Source: an uncultured bacterium (GTDB taxonomy: Bacteria; Spirochaetota; Leptospiria; Leptospirales; Leptonemataceae). From it: a DNA stretch of 64,000 nt. The stretch is taken from contig CALFVU010000006.1 in the NCBI GenBank assembly GCA_937928085.1, forward strand, positions 62,001 to 126,000, written 5' to 3'. The position numbers were made by a program, and so were the translations under genes. This document shows positions 1 through 9,017 of the stretch, one piece after another (position 1 is the stretch's first letter; each line of letters begins with the position of its first letter). Under the pieces are notes generated by a model. That model was not told the DNA's origin and did not search any database. It was given only the letters and a program-made list of their open reading frames with translations.

Positions 1-1823
1 CATTGGATATTGTATAAATTGCTTTTTCGAATAAAAAGATATTTTATATTTTTTAAAGGTTTGATTTCTTCGTATTTTTGTTCTTTATCGTAGTATAGTA
101 TCGAATATAATTCTTCAATATCTTTGTGGTTTAAAGCAAGAGAAAGTTCATCTATCCAAATAAGACCTTGATGTTGCCTTTCGATATATTCAATTGCTTT
201 TTCTATTCTTTCTGGGATAGTTTTCATTTTTTCTTTTGGGATTTGAGTTTTTCGTTTCTGAATCAATTTAGTTTTATTTTCTTGGACTACTTGATTTGCA
301 GGTAAAAAATGACCTTCTTGGTCTTGTTCATTTGGTGCAATCGCGAATAATTTTTTTAACCAATTCCATAATAACACAAAAAGACTTTTTTTTGGTTTTT
401 TTTGTTTTTCCCATTCTTTTATTGCTTGATGTAATTTTACTTGTTCTTCTATGATTTTTTGGGGAAGTGATAATTTATTTTTTTGATTTATGTCTAAAAG
501 AAAATCATAAATACCATTCACATAACCAGAATTTTTTAGAATTAAATGAATCAGATTTCTTTGATGTTTATTTCGAATAAAACACTGAGGAATATTAATT
601 TTGTAAATACAATAATACAATTTTTCTTTTGATTGGGATTTTGATTCATACACAATGAGTTCTGGATTTGATTTAAGTCTTTTGATGATTTGAAAAAAAA
701 TATTATGTTTTTCTGTGTTTAAGTTTTCTAAAAAAGATTTCGGAATTTCAAAGTTTTCTAGTGAAATAACTTCCAGAGAGAAATTCATATTGAATTTTTT
801 TAAAAAAATCTTAACAAGTTCTTCCAGAAGAATGTTAGAACGGATTACTTCGAATTCTTCGCATATATGGATTAAATGATGTACTGTTTCTAATAGCTCT
901 TTCACATTAGGCCATAATTCTTCTGAATAAATCGAAGGATGAGAATTTAGTATAGAAAAAATTGTATTCCAGTTTAGGTCAAAATTTTCGGAATCAAAAT
1001 CTGATTGAAGATAACGAATGAGAGATATAAAAATTTCTTTTGCAATTTCTAAAAAAAACTCCAATTCATTTTGGGAAACAGAAATTTCTTCTGTTTCTTC
1101 GTTTATAAGAAGAGTTCTTTCTAAAGTGGGATAATAAAATAAAAATTTATTTGATAGTTCCACAATTAGAGGACGTTGTCCTTTTTCCAAAAGATATTGT
1201 TTGGATTGTTCGTCCATTTCTTTGTTATTGATTAAATAATCGTAAATTTCTTTTGAAGATTTTGTTAAGAGATTATATAAGAAATTCCATAGGTTTTGAT
1301 TGATTTTAAGTTGATTAAAAAATACATTTAGCGAGTAAGAGAAAAATTTATGAATGGTTTCCAAAATACCACTTTTGGTAGATGTATTTTTAGAAAAAAT
1401 ATTTTCTTTGATCTGTTGCATTAAAATTTGAGAGTTATTATTAAAATTTAGTTCTTTATAATAAAGAAATCGAATTACAGAAATTAAAGAATATTCATTA
1501 CAAAGTTGAATTGCTTTTTCCGCATCTTCTTTTTTTAGAGAAGTAGGTCTAATCAATACTAAATTTTTTTTTAAATTTTTTGTAGATTGTTCGAATTCTA
1601 AATACTCATAGCTTATAAAAACGAAACGGCTTTCTAATAATTTTAAGTTTGTTTCGTAAATGTTAGTTAAATCAGAAATTTTTTTTAAACTCTTGGGAGA
1701 ATGAGTCATCATAATAGACGCAACGGTTCCTTGTTCAATACTTCGAATATCTTTTTCTATAGAAGGATTAAATCCTATTAAAACTGCATTTAGTTCAATG
1801 GCAGAAGCAAAATCTTTTTGCAT
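1..1823 (-). CDS. Large hypothetical protein, 3' end beyond left window edge (not in ORF track)
   Basis: Manual minus-strand translation from ATG at 1823 (MQKDFASAIELNAVLIGFNPSIEKDIRS...) is open with no stop to position 1 (>600 codons); lies 4 bp downstream of the rpe stop. Confidence 0.85.
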   Translation of the reverse strand, partial: MQKDFASAIELNAVLIGFNPSIEKDIRSIEQGTVASIMMTHSPKSLKKISDLTNIYETNLKLLESRFVFISYEYLEFEQSTKNLKKNLVLIRPTSLKKEDAEKAIQLCNEYSLISVIRFLYYKELNFNNNSQILMQQIKENIFSKNTSTKSGILETIHKFFSYSLNVFFNQLKINQNLWNFLYNLLTKSSKEIYDYLINNKEMDEQSKQYLLEKGQRPLIVELSNKFLFYYPTLERTLLINEETEEISVSQNELEFFLEIAKEIFISLIRYLQSDFDSENFDLNWNTIFSILNSHPSIYSEELWPNVKELLETVHHLIHICEEFEVIRSNILLEELVKIFLKKFNMNFSLEVISLENFEIPKSFLENLNTEKHNIFFQIIKRLKSNPELIVYESKSQSKEKLYYCIYKINIPQCFIRNKHQRNLIHLILKNSGYVNGIYDFLLDINQKNKLSLPQKIIEEQVKLHQAIKEWEKQKKPKKSLFVLLWNWLKKLFAIAPNEQDQEGHFLPANQVVQENKTKLIQKRKTQIPKEKMKTIPERIEKAIEYIERQHQGLIWIDELSLALNHKDIEELYSILYYDKEQKYEEIKPLKNIKYLFIRKSNLYNIQ

Positions 1824-1827
1824 AAGG

Positions 1828-2469
1828 TTAGGAAATCCATTTAAGTTTTTTTAAATTATCTTGTATATTTCCTTTAAATATTGCAGAGCCGGCAACGATA
1901 ATGTCTGCTCCTGCATCAAGAATTTTTTTTATATTATTTTCAGTTATACCGCCATCTACTTCTATTAATGTTTTTAAATTTTTATTGAGGATCAGTTCTT
2001 TTAATTTCGAAATTTTTTGTATGGAAGAAGGAATCAATTTTTGACCATAAAAACCAGGTTCTACACTCATAATAAGCACTAAGTCAATGTCTTCTAAAAA
2101 AGGTTCCAGATGTTCAATTGGAGTTTTTGGATTGATGGAAATTCCTGCTTTGATATTTTTTTTCTTAATTTCGTTTGCTAGCCTTACTGGAAAATGAGTA
2201 GCTTCGTAATGGAAGGTAATCACAAACGGATTAAAATCAAAATACTTAGGTACTTCTTTCTCTGGATTTTGTACCATTAAATGAACATCAAAAGGAATTT
2301 TTGTATGTTGCCTTAATACGTTCGCGTATACTTCTCCAAAGGATAAAGTAGGCACAAAATGTCCATCCATAATATCTAAATGTAATAGTTCTACTTGATT
2401 TTCTAGTAGATGTAAAATATTTTTTAAATCTGTAAGATCACTAGCTAAAATTGAGGGGGAAAGCATCAT
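1828..2469 (-). CDS. rpe: Ribulose-phosphate 3-epimerase
   Basis: MLSPSILASDLTDLKN..LHLDIMDGHFVPTLSFG..FDVHLMV..VDGGI; start moved to internal ATG preceded by AAAGGA. Confidence 0.95.
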   Translation of the reverse strand: MMLSPSILASDLTDLKNILHLLENQVELLHLDIMDGHFVPTLSFGEVYANVLRQHTKIPFDVHLMVQNPEKEVPKYFDFNPFVITFHYEATHFPVRLANEIKKKNIKAGISINPKTPIEHLEPFLEDIDLVLIMSVEPGFYGQKLIPSSIQKISKLKELILNKNLKTLIEVDGGITENNIKKILDAGADIIVAGSAIFKGNIQDNLKKLKWIS

Positions 2470-2506
2470 AATGATTTCCTTTTTTTTGTTATTGCAAAAA
2501 GGGGAA

Positions 2507-3463
2507 TCATAAAAATACATCTCCTTCTTTTACAAAATTACCGTTAATACAGTCATTTGCATCAATTTTTTTTTTGTTAGGAAATTGAATTTCTAAAATT
2601 TCTAAAAAACTGTTTTTAGTTTTAACGTAAAGATGATTTCTTTTATTTTTTTTTTGAACGATACAATAACCATTGGGTACATTTAAATCTTCTAAAGATT
2701 CTGAAATCTTCGTTCGAAAAATCTTGATGTTGTGTATGATGTTTCCATTTTTTTTCAATTGGGTTTTACAAACTGGATTGGGATTTAACGCTCTTACCAA
2801 ATTATGAATTTCCTCTTTCGTAAAATTCCAATCAATAAAGGATATTTCTGGTGTTATTTTCGTACAATACGTTGCAAGAGTTTCTTCTTGATTTTTTGCA
2901 TTTTTTAAATAAAACTCTAAATTTCCTAGAACATCTAATGTTAGTTCTATCCCTAAAGGTAGAACTCTTGATAATAATTCTCCGTAGGTTTCTGAAGGAT
3001 CGATCACAAATTCTTTTTGAGCTAAAATGTCGCCAGCATCCATTTTTTCAGAAACTTTTTGTAACGTCCAACCACTTTTTGTATATCCTTTAAGAATTGC
3101 AGTTTGTAAAGGAGAGGCTCCACGTAGTTCAGGTAGTAAAGAACCATGCAAGTTTAATGTTTTAAATTTTGGTATTTCAAATACCTCTTTAGGGATTATT
3201 TTTCCATAAGCAAATACGAAAAATACATCAAGATCCATTTCTTGAATTTTTTTTAAAAACTCTTTTTCTTTTAAATTGGTAGGCCTGAACAAAGGGATGT
3301 TATTTTTTAGTGCAAATTCGGATACTGGTGTTGGTTTTAAAATTTTTGATCGATCCGAGATAGAATCAGGATTAGAAATTACGACTTTTACTTCATGAAA
3401 TTTATAAATTTCTTTTAATAGCTCTAAAGAATAATTTGGACTTCCGAAGTATCCAATTTTCAC
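2507..3463 (-). CDS. fmt: Methionyl-tRNA formyltransferase
   Basis: MKIGYFGSPNYSLELL..LNLHGSLLPELRGASPLQTAI..MDAGDIL. Confidence 0.93.
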   Translation of the reverse strand: MKIGYFGSPNYSLELLKEIYKFHEVKVVISNPDSISDRSKILKPTPVSEFALKNNIPLFRPTNLKEKEFLKKIQEMDLDVFFVFAYGKIIPKEVFEIPKFKTLNLHGSLLPELRGASPLQTAILKGYTKSGWTLQKVSEKMDAGDILAQKEFVIDPSETYGELLSRVLPLGIELTLDVLGNLEFYLKNAKNQEETLATYCTKITPEISFIDWNFTKEEIHNLVRALNPNPVCKTQLKKNGNIIHNIKIFRTKISESLEDLNVPNGYCIVQKKNKRNHLYVKTKNSFLEILEIQFPNKKKIDANDCINGNFVKEGDVFL

Positions 3464-3514
3464 AATTCCAATTTTTTTTCTTTATTTGAAAAACAAATAA
3501 AAAAAATAGTTTTT

Positions 3515-4459
3515 ATGTCTAATATTGTTTTAGTGATTCTTAGCTTTTTATTAGGATTTTTTTTTCGAAAATTTAGCGAGTTTTATGTTTCCAGAAATAG
3601 TGATGTGATGATTTTTCCTTTAGAGACTCCAAAGGTACTAAATGCTTTTATAATATATGTCTCTCTTCCTTCTTTGATTGTTCTACATATACATAACTTA
3701 GAATTAAAAAAAGAAATGTTTGCTTTAATGGCTATGCCATGGATTCTTTTTTTATTGTCATTTTTGCTTATTAATTTTTTAGGTAAAATTTTCTCTTGGG
3801 ATAATTCTTTAAAAGGAAGTTTAATACTTACTTCGGGATTAGGAAATACTTCGTTTGTTGGTATTCCTATGATTAAAGCGTATTATGGAGAAGAATATGT
3901 TAGTTTAGGACTTGTAAGTGATCAGGCAGGAACATTTCTTGTCCTTTCTACTTTAGGAATCATTGTTGCGAATCAATATTCAGTTGAAAGTTCAAATCAA
4001 AAACAAATCTCTTTTTTTAGACTTTTAAAACAAGTACTTTATTTTCCACCGTTTTTGTTTTTTTCTCTTACTTTGTTATTAAAAGCATTTCCTTATCCTG
4101 ATTGGTTTGTAGAAGTATTAAAAGTTTTAGGTAATACTTTAAGCCCCTTAGCACTTTTTTCTGTAGGATTTCAGTTAAAATTTAGTGATTTTAAGAAAGA
4201 TAAGATTTATTTATTTATAGGACTTTTTTATAAATTAATTTTAGCACCTATTTTTATTGCTTTTTTATATAGCTTTTTTTTTCTTCCAAAAGAAGTGTAT
4301 TATATTTCTATCTTCGAAGCAGCCATGGCTCCTATGATTACCGGTGGAATTGTTGCGATTAGTTATCAATTACGACCCTCTTTAGTGGTTTTGATGTTGG
4401 CTATTGGAATTCCTTTATCTTTTGTTACACTTCCATTTTTTTGGTATTTTTTTCATTGA
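3515..4459 (+). CDS. AEC family (auxin efflux carrier-like) transporter
   Basis: Multi-TM protein with SGLGNTSFVGIPMI and terminal APMITGGIVAISYQL motifs typical of AEC permeases. Confidence 0.8.
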   Translation: MSNIVLVILSFLLGFFFRKFSEFYVSRNSDVMIFPLETPKVLNAFIIYVSLPSLIVLHIHNLELKKEMFALMAMPWILFLLSFLLINFLGKIFSWDNSLKGSLILTSGLGNTSFVGIPMIKAYYGEEYVSLGLVSDQAGTFLVLSTLGIIVANQYSVESSNQKQISFFRLLKQVLYFPPFLFFSLTLLLKAFPYPDWFVEVLKVLGNTLSPLALFSVGFQLKFSDFKKDKIYLFIGLFYKLILAPIFIAFLYSFFFLPKEVYYISIFEAAMAPMITGGIVAISYQLRPSLVVLMLAIGIPLSFVTLPFFWYFFH

Positions 4460-4465
4460 ATAAAA

Positions 4466-5365
4466 ATGAAACCATATAGTGGTATTATTTTTTATTATAA
4501 ACAGAAAAGCATTACCTCTTATGAATTAGTAAAAAAAGTCAAAAAACAATTAGAATCTATACATAAACAAAAGATAAAAGTAGGACATACAGGAACGTTA
4601 GATAAATTTGCAGAAGGTCTAATGATTCTTTTAATTCAGGATGGCACTGTTTTTTCTGAATATTTTCTAAAACAAGATAAAACTTATTTTACAGAAGTTT
4701 TGATTGGTAAAGAAACAGATACTTTTGATCCAGATGGTAACATTGTAAAAGAAATGGAAAAAAATTTGACTAAAAATTTTATTGCAGAAAATATTAAAAG
4801 AATTCAAAAAGAAGTGGAAAGACTAAAAGAACTTACGATGCAAGTTCCACCTGAATATTCAGCCGTTAAAATTCAAGGCAAACGATCATCTGATTGGGTT
4901 CGTTCCGGTAAATCGGTTACGTTAAAACCAAGAGAAATCAAAGTTTATGAAAGCAAATTTTTGGGTCTTTCACCACAAGGTAATCTTTTTATTGAATTTA
5001 GGGTTTCCTCAGGCACTTATATTAGGGGTTTGATTAAGGAATTGAGCTTACGTTTGAATTTTCCATTAATGGTATACAATTTAAAAAGAACTGCAATTGG
5101 TAATTGGTCATTAGATTCAGAAATGATTTCAAATGAAGAAAAAATCAAAATTTATCATTTAATAGATATTTTAGATTGGAATACTATACAATTAAAGGAT
5201 GAATTAGTAAAAAAAATTCAAAATGGGGTAAATATCAATTTAAATTTAGAAAAAATTTATACAGAAAATTTTTTTATTTTAAATCAAAAAGGAAACATAA
5301 TTGCGTGGTGTAAAAAAATTGGGACTTCTTTATACGAATTTAAAAAAATCTTTACAGAATCATAA
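4466..5365 (+). CDS. truB: tRNA pseudouridine(55) synthase
   Basis: KVGHTGTLDKFAEGLMILLI, PPEYSAVKIQGKR, SSGTYIRGLI motifs. Confidence 0.93.
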   Translation: MKPYSGIIFYYKQKSITSYELVKKVKKQLESIHKQKIKVGHTGTLDKFAEGLMILLIQDGTVFSEYFLKQDKTYFTEVLIGKETDTFDPDGNIVKEMEKNLTKNFIAENIKRIQKEVERLKELTMQVPPEYSAVKIQGKRSSDWVRSGKSVTLKPREIKVYESKFLGLSPQGNLFIEFRVSSGTYIRGLIKELSLRLNFPLMVYNLKRTAIGNWSLDSEMISNEEKIKIYHLIDILDWNTIQLKDELVKKIQNGVNINLNLEKIYTENFFILNQKGNIIAWCKKIGTSLYEFKKIFTES

Positions 5366-5417
5366 AGAAAAAAATATTAAATATGCAAATATTTTCTGAA
5401 AGATTTTGGAGTTAGTT

Positions 5418-5687
5418 ATGTTAAACAGTGAAAAAAAATTAGAAATTAAAAAAAAATTTTCAAGACACGAAAAAGATACAGGATCTCCCGAAGTGCAAAT
5501 TGCACTATTAACAGAAAGAATCAAAAGTCTAACCGAGGAACATTTTAAAGTGCATAGAAAAGATCATCATTCTAAAAGGGGACTACTCAAAATGGTTTCA
5601 AAAAGAAAAAGATTATTGTCTTACTTACAAAAAAAAGACTACAAAAAATATAAAGCATTAATCGAAGAATTAAATTTAAGAAAATAA
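5418..5687 (+). CDS. rpsO: 30S ribosomal protein S15
   Basis: [41 protein letters not shown]; directly upstream of pnp; start at ATG after GGAG. Confidence 0.95.
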   Translation: MLNSEKKLEIKKKFSRHEKDTGSPEVQIALLTERIKSLTEEHFKVHRKDHHSKRGLLKMVSKRKRLLSYLQKKDYKKYKALIEELNLRK

Positions 5688-5699
5688 AATAGGTATAAG

Positions 5700-7952
5700 A
5701 TGGATCAAGAAACTTTTTACACTTCAGAAGAAGACTATCCAAATTTAGAGAGTGAACAAAACATAACAATAAAAAATAATTATTTTACGAAAGAATTTCA
5801 ACAAGTGAAAGCTCCATGGTTGGATAAGGAACTAATTTTAGAAACTGGAAAATGGGCAAAACAAGCTCATGGGGCTGTTGTTTACAAATATGATAAAATT
5901 GTTTTATTAGCAACCGTATGTGCTGAAAAAGAACCTAAAGAGGGGCAGGATTTTTTTCCTTTAACTGTAGAATATAGAGAAAAATCTTATTCTATTGGAA
6001 AATTACCCGGTGGTTTTGTTAAGAGGGAGAGTAAACCGTTAGATCATGAAATTTTAATATCTCGTTTGGTTGATAGACCCATTCGTCCTTTATTTCCTGC
6101 AGGATATTTGTGCGAAGTTCAGCTACTCGTTACTGTTTTATCTGCTGACTCAGAAACATCCATAGAAGGTCATGCAATCACTGCTTCCTCAGCTGCTTTA
6201 TGTATTTCGGATATACCATTTTTAGAACCAGTAGCTGGAGTAGTAGTTGGTTATTTTGATGGTAAATTTTATTGTGATCCAAAAAGAGAAATCTTAGAAA
6301 AAGGCGAATTAGAACTAGTTGTAGCTGGAACAGAAAATGCTGTAACAATGATCGAAGGATCTGCAAAAGAAATTCCAAATGATATTTTTGTACAGGCGAT
6401 TGATTTTGCACATCAAAAAATTAAAGAAAAAATTGAAATTCAAAAACAACTTATAGAAAAAGTCAAACCTATCAAAAGGGAAGTAAAATTAAAAGAAGAA
6501 AATAAAAAATTAAAAGAATTCATTTGGAACTATGCTTATGACTTGATTTACACTGCTAATCAAACAAAAGATAAGAAAAAAAGAGCAACAAAAATCGAAG
6601 AAATCAATAAAAAGACTATTGATGCTATTCTAGAAAACATCAATGTTTTTGGTGAAAATATAAAAATTGATGAAATATTAAAAGACAGTAAAAATTTTTT
6701 ATATGAACTTGAATACGAAGTAGTTAGAAAAACTATTTTTAATGAAGGTATACGATCCGATGGACGAAAACCTGATGAGATACGCGATATACAGATAGAA
6801 ATTGACGTACTTCCCTCAGCTCATGGTTCTGCAGTTTTTACTCGAGGGCAAACCCAATCCCTTGGGGTTGTAACGTTAGGTTCTGGAAATGATTTTCAAC
6901 TTGTTGAGAGTTTATATGGGGAAGAACAAAAAAAATTTATGCTTCATTATAACTTTCCTCCATTTTCTACAGGCGAAGTAAAAAAATTAGGACCCCCTGC
7001 AAGAAGGGAAATTGGACATGGAAATTTAGCTGAAAGAGCTATAAAAGCGGTATTACCTAAAGAAGAAGATTTTCCTTATGTAATCCGAGTGGTTTCTGAA
7101 ATCTTAGAATCAAATGGTTCTTCTTCTATGGCAAGCGTATGTTCTGCTTCCCTTGCACTTATGGCTGCTGGAGTTCCAATAAAAGCCCCAGTAGCTGGAA
7201 TAGCTATGGGGTTGATTACAGGAAATTCTCCAGATGAGTATATAATCTTACATGACATAGCTGGAATTGAAGATCACTATGGAGATATGGATTTTAAAGT
7301 AGCAGGTACTAGAAAAGGAATTACAGCTTTTCAACTGGATATAAAAACTACAGGATTATCCATCAAAATTTTAAAAGATGCTCTTATACAAGCAGAAAAA
7401 AGTAGAAATTTTATTTTAGACAAAATGGACGAGGTAATTTCAAAACCAAGAGAATCGCTATCAGAGAATGCACCTTTGATTTTATCCGTACAGATCGATA
7501 CTGATAAAATTGGTGAGCTCATCGGTCCAGGTGGTAAAATTATCAAAGGCATTATTGAAAAAACAGGTGCAAATATATGGGTTGAGCAAGATGGAAAAGT
7601 AATGATATCTGCAAGAAATCATGAATCTGCTTTAAATGCAAAAAAAATCATAGAGTCTATGTTTGTTAAAATTGAAGTAGGACAAATTTTTAAAGGTAAA
7701 GTAAAAAGAATTACTGATTTTGGCGCATTTATAGAAATTTTACCTGGAAAAGAAGGACTTTTACATATTTCTAAAATGTCACCCAATCGGATTAACTCCG
7801 TGAAAGAAGTAATGGATGTAGGAGATGAGATTTCTGTTGCGATTTTGGATGTAGATCCTTCTGGCAGAATAAGTCTTATCAATAAAGATTTACAATCAAA
7901 GATTAAAAAACCTGATAAATCATATAGATCGGACAAAAATACAAAAAAATGA
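5700..7952 (+). CDS. pnp: Polyribonucleotide nucleotidyltransferase
   Basis: Two RNase PH domains, KH (IGELIGPGGKIIKGI) and S1 (GQIFKGKVKRITDFGAFIEI). Confidence 0.97.
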   Translation: MDQETFYTSEEDYPNLESEQNITIKNNYFTKEFQQVKAPWLDKELILETGKWAKQAHGAVVYKYDKIVLLATVCAEKEPKEGQDFFPLTVEYREKSYSIGKLPGGFVKRESKPLDHEILISRLVDRPIRPLFPAGYLCEVQLLVTVLSADSETSIEGHAITASSAALCISDIPFLEPVAGVVVGYFDGKFYCDPKREILEKGELELVVAGTENAVTMIEGSAKEIPNDIFVQAIDFAHQKIKEKIEIQKQLIEKVKPIKREVKLKEENKKLKEFIWNYAYDLIYTANQTKDKKKRATKIEEINKKTIDAILENINVFGENIKIDEILKDSKNFLYELEYEVVRKTIFNEGIRSDGRKPDEIRDIQIEIDVLPSAHGSAVFTRGQTQSLGVVTLGSGNDFQLVESLYGEEQKKFMLHYNFPPFSTGEVKKLGPPARREIGHGNLAERAIKAVLPKEEDFPYVIRVVSEILESNGSSSMASVCSASLALMAAGVPIKAPVAGIAMGLITGNSPDEYIILHDIAGIEDHYGDMDFKVAGTRKGITAFQLDIKTTGLSIKILKDALIQAEKSRNFILDKMDEVISKPRESLSENAPLILSVQIDTDKIGELIGPGGKIIKGIIEKTGANIWVEQDGKVMISARNHESALNAKKIIESMFVKIEVGQIFKGKVKRITDFGAFIEILPGKEGLLHISKMSPNRINSVKEVMDVGDEISVAILDVDPSGRISLINKDLQSKIKKPDKSYRSDKNTKK

Positions 7953-8398
7953 TTTCCGTAAAAGTTTACTGCGAAAAAGGAGCCAGATTGCCCGAAAAAG
8001 CAACCGAACAATCTGCTTGTTATGATGTTCGAGCTTTTCTTCCTTTTGATCAAGAAATCATTTTAGAACATGGAGACTGGTTTGCTGTTCCTACTGGCCT
8101 TTATTTCCAAATACCAGAAGGATTTTTTATTTCTGTTAGACCTCGTTCTGGCTTGGCATATCAGTATGGGGTTACCTTATTGAATTCTCCAGGAACAATT
8201 GATTGTGATTACAGAGGAGAGCTAAAAATTATTTTGATCAACTTTGGTAAAAGCACTTTTACTATTCGGCACAACGATAGAATTGCACAAATTTTACTCG
8301 AAAAAGAAGTTCCTGTACATTTCATTTCAGTGGATAAAAAAGACTTAACATTGACAAAAAGAAACGACAAAGGTTTTGGAAGTACTGGAATAACATAA
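7949..8398 (+). CDS. dut: dUTP diphosphatase
   Basis: VRPRSGLAYQYGVTLLNSPGTIDCDYRGELKI, RNDKGFGSTG. Confidence 0.95.
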   Translation: MISVKVYCEKGARLPEKATEQSACYDVRAFLPFDQEIILEHGDWFAVPTGLYFQIPEGFFISVRPRSGLAYQYGVTLLNSPGTIDCDYRGELKIILINFGKSTFTIRHNDRIAQILLEKEVPVHFISVDKKDLTLTKRNDKGFGSTGIT

Positions 8399-8442
8399 AA
8401 AAATAAATTTTTGAATTTCTTTTTTATAATATCAAAAAATAA

Positions 8443-8448
8443 TTGACA
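8443..8448 (+). promoter_or_regulatory. Consensus -35-like TTGACA upstream of secreted-protein gene
   Basis: TTGACA about 50 bp upstream of the ATG; no clearly consensus -10 at 17 bp. Confidence 0.35.
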
Positions 8449-8499
8449 AAGCTTTGGGTTTAGTATTTTAAAATATACTAATTTAAAAAGGAGTAATGT

Positions 8500-8862
8500 A
8501 TGAAAAAGCTTTTAGGTTTTTCATTTTTATTGAGTTTGTTTCTTAGCGTAGCTATCTTTGCAGATAGTTCTATATTTTTTTGTGAAGAAACTTCTGCTTA
8601 TGGTGCTGCTTGGGGAGCTCCTATGGCAAAAGTGAAGGAAATAGCGAAACAATATTGTATTAATAATGGAGGAACCAATTGTCAAGAATTATTAAGTTGT
8701 AAAACGGGATATGGTGCTATTAGTATTGATAACGAAGGAACTATCGGAGCTTCTTGTGGTGCTTCGAATCAAGCTGAAGCTGATCAATTATCTTTAGAAA
8801 GTTGTAGAGAATATAGTAACGATCCAGATCGTTGTTATGTAAAACATCGATGGAGAGGTTAG
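8500..8862 (+). CDS. Secreted DUF4189-like cysteine-rich protein
   Basis: Signal peptide; AYGAAWGAPMAKVKEIAKQYCINNGGTNCQELLSCKTGYGAISID with paired cysteines; AAAGGAG RBS. Confidence 0.65.
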   Translation: MKKLLGFSFLLSLFLSVAIFADSSIFFCEETSAYGAAWGAPMAKVKEIAKQYCINNGGTNCQELLSCKTGYGAISIDNEGTIGASCGASNQAEADQLSLESCREYSNDPDRCYVKHRWRG

Positions 8863-8869
8863 ATGATTT

Positions 8870-8893
8870 TAGTACCAGAATTTTCTGGTACTA
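8870..8893 (+). terminator. Hairpin after the DUF4189-like gene
   Basis: Perfect inverted repeat TAGTACCAGAA-TT-TTCTGGTACTA; no strong U-tract follows. Confidence 0.5.
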
Positions 8894-9017
8894 TCAACTA
8901 TGATCAATCCATATGTAAATTGTAGAATCTAGATATATTTCTCGTAAAATAAATTTGACATTCAAGCTATTAGAAAATATTTATCTTGATTCATATTAAA
9001 ATTTTTAGGGGTGGCTA

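Noticed and set aside
2851-3209. Plus-strand ORFs 2851..3093 and 3027..3209
   Set aside because: Antisense to fmt, overlapping each other, no RBS or recognisable protein; open frames due to AT/codon bias.
6178-7552. Minus-strand ORFs 6178..6411, 7076..7258, 7331..7552 and 7619..8053
   Set aside because: Antisense to pnp/dut, low-complexity translations.
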